A stretch of DNA of 5,692 nt from an uncultured Eubacteriales bacterium. GTDB taxonomy: Bacteria > Bacillota > Clostridia > Oscillospirales > Acutalibacteraceae. How positions within the stretch are numbered: the stretch's first letter is position 1; each line of letters starts with the position of its first letter. The position numbers were made by a program, and so were the translations under genes. The stretch is taken from positions 1 to 5,692 of the forward strand of contig CABQAC010000138.1 in the NCBI GenBank assembly GCA_902462035.1, written 5' to 3'. The notes under the pieces are model-generated. The model saw nothing but the letters and a program-made list of their open reading frames with translations, ran no database searches and was not told where the DNA came from. Below, one piece after another: positions 1 through 5,379 of the stretch.

Positions 1-287
1 AATACCGGCTGGACGAACAGCGTCTGCTGACCGAAGCCGCTATTTTTGCGGATAAGATCGCAGTGGACGAGGAGACGGTCCGGCTGCGCAGCCATTTGAC
101 CGAAATGGAGCAGATGCTCGCTTCCGGCGAGCCGGTAGGCCGCAAGCTGGATTTTGTGGTGCAGGAGGTCAACCGGGAGGCGAATACCATCGGCTCCAAA
201 GCGTCGGATGCTCAAATTGCCCATTTGGTTATCGACATGAAAGCGGAAATCGAAAAAATTCGCGAGCAGATCCAAAACATCGAGTAG
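1..287 (+). CDS. yicC: YicC family endoribonuclease, C-terminal part (5' end outside window)
   Basis: Reading frame is open from base 3 to the TAG at 285-287, giving the last 94 residues. The start lies upstream of the window. The visible part matches the C-terminal DUF1732 half of YicC/YloC proteins: it begins with RLDEQRLLTEAAIFADK, then DEETVRLRSHL, and carries the family signature GRKLDFVVQEVNREANTIGSK, followed by a charged helix (MKAEIEKIREQIQNIE) that ends the protein. In the family, YicC is a cytoplasmic endoribonuclease that forms a ring-like hexamer and, in E. coli, affects small-RNA turnover together with PNPase. The first gene of this cluster in B. subtilis is its orthologue yloC. 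An internal ATG-like start near 63 would cut the conserved DEQRL block and is not the true start. Family identification is firm; the exact RNA target here is unknown. Confidence 0.93.
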   Translation, partial: YRLDEQRLLTEAAIFADKIAVDEETVRLRSHLTEMEQMLASGEPVGRKLDFVVQEVNREANTIGSKASDAQIAHLVIDMKAEIEKIREQIQNIE

Positions 288-305
288 TCTGAAACAACGG
301 AGTAC

Positions 306-311
306 GGAGGG
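306..311 (+). promoter_or_regulatory. Shine-Dalgarno of remA, supports GTG start at 319
   Basis: GGAGGG at 306-311 is a strong ribosome binding site with a 7-base spacer to the GTG at 319. No in-frame ATG is available, and translation from this GTG gives MKLINIGFGN, which aligns with the known N-terminus of RemA proteins. The site lies in the short gap after yicC. Confidence 0.8.
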
Positions 312-318
312 ATACTTT

Positions 319-594
319 GTGAAGTTGATCAACATTGGATTTGGTAATATGGTGTCCGCGAACCGGCTGGTGGCGATTGTGAGCCCGGAATCGGCGCCCA
401 TCAAGCGGATCGTGCAGGACGCAAAAGAACGCGGATCGCTGATTGACGCCACTTACGGCAGACGGACCCGCGCGGTGATCGTCACCGACAGCGACCACGT
501 GATTTTGTCCGCGGTGCAGCCGGAAACGGTGGCCAACCGTCTGAGCGACCACGAAGAAGATGCGGCGGACGAGGAGATGGAGGACGATGAATAA
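319..594 (+). CDS. remA: RemA/YlzA family DNA-binding regulator (DUF370)
   Basis: Encodes 91 residues, close to the usual family length of about 85-90. The sequence is nearly that of B. subtilis RemA: NIGFGNMVSANRL at 5-17, SPESAPIKRIVQDA at 22-35, IDATYGRRTRAVI at 42-54 and SDHVILSAVQPETVANRL at 58-75. In B. subtilis RemA is a ring-forming DNA-binding protein that activates biofilm matrix and osmoprotection genes. R16 matches the B. subtilis R18 at which loss-of-function changes are known, and the R48/R49/R51 group lies in the conserved basic loop. The targets in this organism cannot be told from the sequence, and many non-biofilm Clostridia keep the gene beside gmk. The last 15 residues are strongly acidic (11 of 15 are D or E), unlike the B. 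subtilis tail. The start is GTG, chosen from the Shine-Dalgarno at 306-311. The stop (592-594) overlaps the gmk start, which suggests translational coupling. Confidence 0.93.
   Translation: MKLINIGFGNMVSANRLVAIVSPESAPIKRIVQDAKERGSLIDATYGRRTRAVIVTDSDHVILSAVQPETVANRLSDHEEDAADEEMEDDE
571..583 (+). promoter_or_regulatory. Shine-Dalgarno region of gmk inside remA
   Basis: The purine-rich stretch contains GAGGAG (571-576) and GGAGG (579-583), 10 and 3 bases upstream of the gmk ATG at 587. It lies wholly within the remA coding sequence, where it encodes EEMED of the acidic tail. It supports ATG 587 over the upstream in-frame ATG at 560, which would add a non-conserved MRRTRRWRT extension. Confidence 0.65.
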
Positions 595-1174
595 CCCCGG
601 TGTGCTGATTGTGTTTTCCGGCCCTTCCGGCGCCGGTAAGGACACGGTGCTGAAAGAATTGCTGGCGCTTAACAAGAACCTTTGCCTGTCGGTTTCCGCC
701 ACCACCCGCAGCCCGCGGGAAGGCGAGCAGGACGGCAAGGATTATTTTTTCCTGAGCCGGGAACGGTTCGAGGAGATGATCCGCGCGGATCAAATGCTGG
801 AACACGCCGTTTACTGCGACAATTATTACGGGACCCCCCGTGGCCCGGTAGACGAAGCCCTGGCGGCGGGGAAGGACGTTATTCTGGAGATCGAGGTCAA
901 CGGCGCCTCGCAGATTATCCGGAAGTGCCCCGGTTGTGTCAGTATCTTTTTGATGCCGCCGTCTATCGCGGTGCTGGAACACCGGCTGCGCAAGCGCCAG
1001 ACCGAGGACGAACAGACGATCCAAAAAAGGTTGGCCAAAGCCAGGGAGGAGATGAGCCACGCGTCCTCTTACGGGCATGTGGTGGTCAACGACGCGCTTG
1101 AAAAGGCGGTGGCCGATATCGACGCCATCCTGCGCGCGGAAAAACAAAAACGATCCGATGAAGATCAGAAATAG
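587..1174 (+). CDS. gmk: Guanylate kinase
   Basis: Encodes 195 residues from ATG 587, a typical length. Gmk phosphorylates GMP to GDP with ATP in the cytoplasm, and in Firmicutes it is a known target of inhibition by (p)ppGpp. The P-loop GPSGAGKDT is at 12-20, with D19 where S or G is more usual. The GMP-binding region follows: SVSATTRSPREGEQDGKDYFF at 35-55, with S37, R41, R44 and Y53, then E72 and NYYGTP at 79-84. The EIEVNG strand is at 101-106. The LID is at about 133-149 (RLRKRQTEDEQTIQKRL), where Q replaces the common G of the RGT/RGS turn; its arginines are kept. The ATG overlaps the end of remA by 8 bases (ATGAATAA), so translation is probably coupled. A start at 560 is possible but would add nine arginine-rich residues before the normal N-terminus. 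Function is certain from the motifs. Confidence 0.96.
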   Translation: MNNPGVLIVFSGPSGAGKDTVLKELLALNKNLCLSVSATTRSPREGEQDGKDYFFLSRERFEEMIRADQMLEHAVYCDNYYGTPRGPVDEALAAGKDVILEIEVNGASQIIRKCPGCVSIFLMPPSIAVLEHRLRKRQTEDEQTIQKRLAKAREEMSHASSYGHVVVNDALEKAVADIDAILRAEKQKRSDEDQK

Positions 1175-1190
1175 ACGAGGTGTTTTTATT

Positions 1191-1418
1191 ATGTTAAAAC
1201 CCGCAGTAGAAGATGTTCTAAAGAACAATGAGAGCCGGTATTCGCTGGTAATTGCCGTGGCGAAGCGCGCCCGGGAAATTACCGAAGACGCGGAAACCAG
1301 CGGCGACATCATTCTGGATAAGCCGGTCAGCATCGCGATGGAGGAACTTGCGGACCATAAGTACCGCATTGTGGAATCCCAGGAGCTGCAGCAGATGGAC
1401 CGCCTGCAGGCGGAATGA
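1191..1418 (+). CDS. rpoZ: DNA-directed RNA polymerase omega subunit
   Basis: Encodes 75 residues, consistent with the short omega of Firmicutes. The diagnostic N-terminal block SRYSLVIAVAKRAREI is at 15-30, followed by a variable acidic stretch (TEDAETSGD, 31-39) and the second conserved block KPVSIAMEELADHKYRI at 44-60. Omega binds the C-terminal end of beta-prime and helps fold and assemble RNA polymerase. ATG 1191 is chosen because it gives the conserved start MLKPAVEDVL and is preceded by GAGGTG (1177-1182) with an 8-base spacer. An in-frame ATG at 1158 lies inside gmk and has no Shine-Dalgarno. The gap after gmk is 16 bases, consistent with one transcript. The gmk-rpoZ pairing is widely conserved; unlike in E. 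coli, no spoT follows. Confidence 0.95.
   Translation: MLKPAVEDVLKNNESRYSLVIAVAKRAREITEDAETSGDIILDKPVSIAMEELADHKYRIVESQELQQMDRLQAE
1400..1413 (+). repeat. Perfect 14-base palindrome at the rpoZ 3' end
   Basis: CCGCCTGCAGGCGG is a perfect palindrome that can fold in RNA as a 5-bp stem (CCGCC/GGCGG) with a TGCA loop. It encodes the DRLQA tail of omega and ends three bases before the TGA, about 37 bases upstream of the priA start. There is no U-run after it, so it is not an intrinsic terminator. A role in priA translation or mRNA processing is only a possibility, and chance in GC-rich coding sequence is quite likely. Confidence 0.35.
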
Positions 1419-1450
1419 AGCCGATTTGGTAAACCAGGGGGCGACGGGCA

Positions 1451-3901
1451 ATGATGGTGGCAAAAATAGCGGTGGACCAAACGGTCTACCATTTTGATAA
1501 GCCCTTCGATTATTCGGTCCCGTCGGATCTGGCCGGCCAAGTCCGCCCGGGATGCCGGGTTTTGGTGCCCTTTGGCAGCGGCAACCGCAAACGCCAGGGG
1601 ATGGTGCTGGCGTTGGAAACAGCGGAGGTTCCTCCGGAGAAAATAAAGCCGGTATCCGCCGTGCTGGACAGGGAGCCTTTGCTGACCGAGGAGATGCTGA
1701 AGCTGGCGCAATGGGTGCGGGACACGACCTTTTGCACCTTGTACGATGCGGTACGCCTGATGCTGCCGGTGGGCATCAACTACCAGGTGGTTTCCGCTTA
1801 CGGGGTAAGCGCGGGCCTTTCCCCGGATACGCTCGACGCGCTGCCCGATGGCGCTAAACAACTGGTGCGCGGCTTGCAGGGCCTAGCGCCTTTGACTGCG
1901 GAGGGAATTTCCCGTAAACTCGGTCTTTCGGTCGAGGAAAAAACGCTCGAGGCTCTGTGCAAAAAAGGTATTCTGACTGTCAGGCAGGATGCGGTTCGCC
2001 GTATGGGAGACGCTTCGGTCCGGATGGTGCGGTTGACCGAAGAATGGGAACCCGCCTGCCAAGGTAAGATTACGGCAAAACAGAAATCAGTCGTATCATT
2101 GCTCTCCGACGTGGGCTCCGCCTCCGTCAAGGAGCTTTGTTATTTTTTGGGGATTACGCCCGCCGTGGTGCAGGCCCTGGTAAAAAAGAATGTGTGCGCT
2201 TATTTTGAAAACGAGGTTTACCGCGGCCCATACCATAGCGCGCCGCCCGCGCCGGACACCGCGCCGTTGACGCTGACCGGCGAACAGCAGGCGGCGTATG
2301 ACGCGCTGACCAACCAGCTGCGCGAGGGAGGCGGAACGTCGCTGCTGTTCGGCGTAACCGGCAGCGGCAAGACCGCGGTGTTCCTAAAATTGATACAGCA
2401 AGTTGTGGCTGGGGGCCGGGACGTAATCGTCATGGTGCCCGAAATATCCCTGACCCCGCAGTTGATCGATGTATTCCGCCGCCGGTTTGGCGGCGATGTG
2501 GCGGTGTTCCACAGCGGGCTGTCCATGGGGGAGCGGATGGACGAATGGAAGCGGGTTAAAAGCCGCAAGGCGCATATCGCCGTGGGCACCCGGTCCGCAG
2601 TTTTCGCGCTCTTTGCCCAACTGGGCCTGATTGTGATGGACGAGGAACAGGAGTATACTTACAAATCGGAATCCGCACCCCGGTTTCACGCCAGGGATAT
2701 CGCCCGGTTCCGCTGCGGCTACCACCGTGCGCTGCTGCTGCTTAGTTCTGCGACCCCGTCGGTGGAAACCTTTTATGCGGCGCGAAAGGGAAAATATACC
2801 ATCAACCGTCTTACCGCCCGATACGGCGGCGCTGTGCTGCCCGAGGTAGAGGTTGTGGACATGAATGCGGAACTGCGCGGCGGCAATACCGGTGTATACA
2901 GCGCCGCGCTGGCCGCCTGCCTGGAACGAAATTTGGCGGAGAAAAAACAGTCGATCCTGCTGCTCAACCGCAGGGGATACCACACCTTCGCTTCCTGCAA
3001 AGCTTGCGGCACCGTTCTTGTGTGTCCCCATTGCAGTATTTCCATGACCTATCACGCGGCAAACGGGCGGCTGATGTGCCATTATTGCGGATATTCCATG
3101 GCAATGCCGCGGGAATGCCCGGCGTGCCGCCAAAAAGAGATTAAATATGCGGGCCTGGGCACCCAGCGCGCGGAGGAAGAACTGCGGGAATTGTTCCCGC
3201 AAGCACGAATCTTGCGCATGGATACCGACACCACCATGGCCCGGTTTTCTCACGAAACCAAGCTGGGGCAGTTCGCCGGCGGAGAATACGATATTATGAT
3301 TGGGACCCAAATGGTCGCCAAAGGGCTGGATTTTCCCAACGTTACCCTAGTGGGGGTCCTTTCGGCGGATCAGTCGCTGTACAGCGACGACTACCGCGGC
3401 TACGAACGGGCATTTTCCCTGCTGACCCAGGTGGTGGGCCGTTCCGGCAGGGGCGGTTGCGCCGGCCGGGCGGTGATCCAGACCATGACGCCGGAAAACC
3501 CCATCATCCAGCTGGCGGCTGACCAGGATTACGATTCTTTTTTTCAGGACGAAATCGCGCTGCGACGCGCCCGGCTGTACCCGCCGTTTGCGGATTTGTG
3601 CATGGTCGGCTTTGTGGGGCTGGATCAGGCGCTGACAATCCGGGGAACGAAGCAGTTTTTAAAAATGCTGACGGACCTCGCTTCTTCCGCATACCCCGAA
3701 TTGCCCCTGCGGGTTATCGGGCCGTCGGAAGCCGCGGTGCTGAAGGTCAGCAACAAGTACCGTTATAAGCTGATGATCAAATGCCGTAATGGCAGGCCCT
3801 TCCGGGCAATGCTTTCCAAGCTGCTGACGGAATTTGGCGGATTACGGGAATTTTCTAAGGTTACGGTTTATGCGGACATGAATCCGGACAATATTTTATA
3901 A
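1451..3901 (+). CDS. priA: Primosomal protein N' (replication restart helicase PriA)
   Basis: Encodes 816 residues, within the PriA range. PriA recognises stalled forks and D-loops, unwinds the lagging arm and reloads the replicative helicase. The N-terminal 3'-DNA-binding domain covers about 1-100 (AKIAVDQTVYHFDKPFDYSVP), then a winged-helix region. The superfamily 2 helicase core begins with LTGEQQAAYDAL at 275. Motifs are Walker A GVTGSGKT at 301-308, MVPEISLTPQL at 328-338, GTRSAVF at 379-385, motif II DEEQE at 397-401, SSATPS at 432-437, GTQMVAKGLDFP at 618-629 and QVVGRSGRG at 660-668. Eight zinc-binding cysteines occur as four CxxC pairs (516/519, 525/528, 543/546, 556/559). The C-terminal NKYRYKL (768-774) is the usual end-domain signature. 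Motif II has Q where PriA normally has H. ATG 1451 has AGGGGG (1436-1441) 9 bases upstream; ATG 1454 is an alternative. The gene follows rpoZ by 32 bases, with coaBC absent. Confidence 0.96.
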   Translation: MMVAKIAVDQTVYHFDKPFDYSVPSDLAGQVRPGCRVLVPFGSGNRKRQGMVLALETAEVPPEKIKPVSAVLDREPLLTEEMLKLAQWVRDTTFCTLYDAVRLMLPVGINYQVVSAYGVSAGLSPDTLDALPDGAKQLVRGLQGLAPLTAEGISRKLGLSVEEKTLEALCKKGILTVRQDAVRRMGDASVRMVRLTEEWEPACQGKITAKQKSVVSLLSDVGSASVKELCYFLGITPAVVQALVKKNVCAYFENEVYRGPYHSAPPAPDTAPLTLTGEQQAAYDALTNQLREGGGTSLLFGVTGSGKTAVFLKLIQQVVAGGRDVIVMVPEISLTPQLIDVFRRRFGGDVAVFHSGLSMGERMDEWKRVKSRKAHIAVGTRSAVFALFAQLGLIVMDEEQEYTYKSESAPRFHARDIARFRCGYHRALLLLSSATPSVETFYAARKGKYTINRLTARYGGAVLPEVEVVDMNAELRGGNTGVYSAALAACLERNLAEKKQSILLLNRRGYHTFASCKACGTVLVCPHCSISMTYHAANGRLMCHYCGYSMAMPRECPACRQKEIKYAGLGTQRAEEELRELFPQARILRMDTDTTMARFSHETKLGQFAGGEYDIMIGTQMVAKGLDFPNVTLVGVLSADQSLYSDDYRGYERAFSLLTQVVGRSGRGGCAGRAVIQTMTPENPIIQLAADQDYDSFFQDEIALRRARLYPPFADLCMVGFVGLDQALTIRGTKQFLKMLTDLASSAYPELPLRVIGPSEAAVLKVSNKYRYKLMIKCRNGRPFRAMLSKLLTEFGGLREFSKVTVYADMNPDNIL

Positions 3902-3907
3902 GAGCGG

Positions 3908-3923
3908 CGCCGCGCGCTCGGCG
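3908..3923 (+). repeat. Short GC-rich inverted repeat in the priA-def gap
   Basis: CGCCG (3908-3912) and CGGCG (3919-3923) can pair around a 6-base loop, in the largest gap of the window (46 bases). No U-tract follows, and the def Shine-Dalgarno AGGAGG (3934-3939) comes 10 bases later, so this is not a standard terminator. It could only modestly affect read-through or mRNA stability; it may also be chance in a very GC-rich stretch. Confidence 0.25.
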
Positions 3924-3947
3924 GCTGCAGAATAGGAGGCGCTTTCC

Positions 3948-4415
3948 ATGGCGATTCGGGAAATTATCAAAGAAGGCGACGAGGTGCTGGCGAAAAAATG
4001 CCGGGAAGTCACCGATTTTAACGACAGGCTGTCTGTTTTGATCGACGATATGTTCGACACCATGTACGAGGCCAACGGCGTGGGACTTGCGGCGCCCCAG
4101 GTGGGGATTTTGCGCCGCATCGTTGTCATTGATACCGGGGACCAGCCCATCGAGTTGGTCAATCCGGTCATCCTTACCCAGGAGGGAGAGCAGCAGGATG
4201 TGGAAGGCTGCCTTTCCGTCCCCGGTATTTATGGGATGACAAAACGGCCCGCCAAAGTTCGGGTCCGTGCGCTGGACCGGAAGGGCGCCGCCCACGAATA
4301 CGAGGGGGAAGGGCTGCTGGCCAGGGCGTTTTGCCACGAAATTGACCATTTGGACGGAATTTTGTTCCGTACCCACGTGACCGAATATATCAATACGAGC
4401 GAGACGGAAGAATAA
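3948..4415 (+). CDS. def: Peptide deformylase
   Basis: Encodes 155 residues, typical of short clostridial deformylases. The enzyme removes the formyl group from the N-terminal methionine of nascent proteins and is metal dependent (usually Fe2+ in vivo). All three family motifs are present: GVGLAAPQ at 44-51, EGCLS at 86-90 with metal ligand C88, and HEIDHLDG at 130-137 with metal ligands H130 and H134 and catalytic E131. The residue before the last motif is C rather than the common Q (CHEIDHL), a form I associate with clostridial enzymes. The start is secure: ATG 3948 follows a perfect AGGAGG (3934-3939) with an 8-base spacer, giving MAIREIIKEGDEVL. The tail is short and acidic (ETEE). fmt follows after 16 bases, so the enzymes that add and remove the formyl group are made from the same transcript. 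Confidence 0.97.
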   Translation: MAIREIIKEGDEVLAKKCREVTDFNDRLSVLIDDMFDTMYEANGVGLAAPQVGILRRIVVIDTGDQPIELVNPVILTQEGEQQDVEGCLSVPGIYGMTKRPAKVRVRALDRKGAAHEYEGEGLLARAFCHEIDHLDGILFRTHVTEYINTSETEE

Positions 4416-4416
4416 C

Positions 4417-4427
4417 AAGGCGGTGAT
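4417..4427 (+). promoter_or_regulatory. Near-perfect Shine-Dalgarno of fmt, decides TTG start
   Basis: AAGGCGGTGAT at 4417-4427 matches the full anti-Shine-Dalgarno complement AAGGAGGTGAT at 10 of 11 positions. The core GGCGG ends 8 bases before TTG 4432. The in-frame GTG at 4423 lies inside this site, so it cannot use it as its own ribosome binding site and is unlikely to be the start. Confidence 0.75.
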
Positions 4428-4431
4428 CGGG

Positions 4432-5355
4432 TTGAAGATTGTTTATATGGGCACGCCGGATTTTGCGGTGCCGGGGCTTCTTAGATTGATACAGGACGGC
4501 CATCAGATCGCGGGCGTATTCACCCAGCCTGACAAACCCAAGGGGCGCAAGCAGGTGCTGACAATGCCGCCTGTTAAGGAAACTGCCTTGTCGCACGGCA
4601 TTCCGGTCTTCCAGCCTGACAAGATGCGGGACGGCAAGGCATATGCCATGCTGCGGGAAATTGGGCCGGAGCTGATAGTTGTGGTGGCATACGGCAAAAT
4701 TTTACCGGCAGATATTCTTCAGCTGCCCCGCTACGGCTGCGTGAATGTGCACGGTTCCCTGCTGCCCCAATACCGGGGCGCGGCGCCGGTCCAATGGTCG
4801 GTGATCCGCGGGGAAACGGTAACCGGCGTAACGACGATGCGGATGGACGCGGGAGTGGATACCGGGGATATCCTGCAAACGGCTTCGACGGCAATCGGGC
4901 CCGACGAAACATCGGGGGAACTATATGCCAGGCTTGCGCAAATGGGCGCCGAACTGCTGTCCGACACGGTGGCAAAGCTGGCTGCCGGCAGTTTGACGCA
5001 GACCAAGCAGGATCATGCAAACGCGACCTACGCTCCCATGCTGGGCAAGGAGCTGTCCCCTGTGGACTGGCATAAACCGGCTCAGGCGGTCCATAATTTG
5101 GTCAGGGGTTTGTCCCCATGGCCCACCGCCTCCACCACGCTAGACGGCAAGAAACTCAAAATCCACCGCACCGTCCTGGGCGGCGGCGGGAAAGGGGAAC
5201 CGGGCACGGTATTGTCCGAAACGCCCCTTCGCGTTATGTGCGGCGACGGGAATGCCGTCCAGATTGAAGAATTGCAATACGAAGGCGGGAAACGGATGGC
5301 CGCTGCGGATTTTGTACGCGGCCACAGGATTCCGGCCGGGACCAAATTGGGCTGA
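4432..5355 (+). CDS. fmt: Methionyl-tRNA formyltransferase
   Basis: Encodes 307 residues from TTG 4432, close to the usual 310-315. Fmt transfers a formyl group from 10-formyltetrahydrofolate to Met on initiator tRNA, the first step of bacterial translation initiation. The N-terminal Rossmann-like catalytic domain opens with MKIVYMGTPDFAVP (1-14), followed by TQPDKPKGR (31-39). The folate site and catalytic residues are intact: N105 and H107 in NVHGSLLPQYRGAAP, and D143 in MDAGVDTGD, matching E. coli N106, H108 and D144. The C-terminal OB-fold-like tRNA-binding domain starts near 205 and contains the linker motif WHKPAQAVHNLVRGLSPWP. A GTG at 4423 would add three residues (MIG), but it falls within the Shine-Dalgarno, and TTG gives the family-typical MKIVYMGTP N-terminus. 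Cotranscription with def is implied by the 16-base gap. Confidence 0.96.
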   Translation: MKIVYMGTPDFAVPGLLRLIQDGHQIAGVFTQPDKPKGRKQVLTMPPVKETALSHGIPVFQPDKMRDGKAYAMLREIGPELIVVVAYGKILPADILQLPRYGCVNVHGSLLPQYRGAAPVQWSVIRGETVTGVTTMRMDAGVDTGDILQTASTAIGPDETSGELYARLAQMGAELLSDTVAKLAAGSLTQTKQDHANATYAPMLGKELSPVDWHKPAQAVHNLVRGLSPWPTASTTLDGKKLKIHRTVLGGGGKGEPGTVLSETPLRVMCGDGNAVQIEELQYEGGKRMAAADFVRGHRIPAGTKLG

Positions 5356-5361
5356 TTTTAC

Positions 5362-5370
5362 GGGGAAGGA
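5362..5370 (+). promoter_or_regulatory. Shine-Dalgarno of the metallopeptidase gene
   Basis: GGGGAAGGA at 5362-5370 lies between the fmt stop and the next gene; its AAGGA core ends 9 bases before TTG 5380. An ATG at 5370 overlaps this site and is in the wrong frame for the conserved protein, so the site supports the TTG start. Confidence 0.55.
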
Positions 5371-5379
5371 TGTGCTTGC

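Noticed and set aside
560..586. Upstream ATG for gmk at 560
   Set aside because: It would add MRRTRRWRT before a normal Gmk N-terminus and extend the overlap with remA; ATG 587 fits the family and lies downstream of the purine-rich stretch.
482..1861. 459-residue open frame on the - strand across remA, gmk, rpoZ and priA
   Set aside because: It runs antisense through four well-identified genes, its translation is rich in R, H, P and Q without any recognisable domain, and it is what GC-rich codon use on the opposite strand produces.
2477..2495. 7-bp inverted repeat CGCCGCC/GGCGGCG in priA
   Set aside because: It arises from adjacent arginine and glycine codons (RRRFGG) in GC-rich sequence and has no positional significance that I can see.
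2384..3310. 308-residue open frame on the - strand inside priA
   Set aside because: Antisense to the helicase core and zinc region of PriA, with no conserved motif and low-complexity composition typical of a shadow frame.
3902..3947. Possible terminator between priA and def
   Set aside because: The GC-rich inverted repeat has only five pairs, no U-tract follows, and the perfect def Shine-Dalgarno comes immediately after.
3861..4418. 185-residue open frame on the - strand over def
   Set aside because: It mirrors the whole deformylase gene, which has all its catalytic motifs; no family resemblance in the antisense protein.
4574..5020. 148-residue open frame on the - strand inside fmt
   Set aside because: Rich in P, R, A and S, with no motif, antisense to the Fmt catalytic domain.
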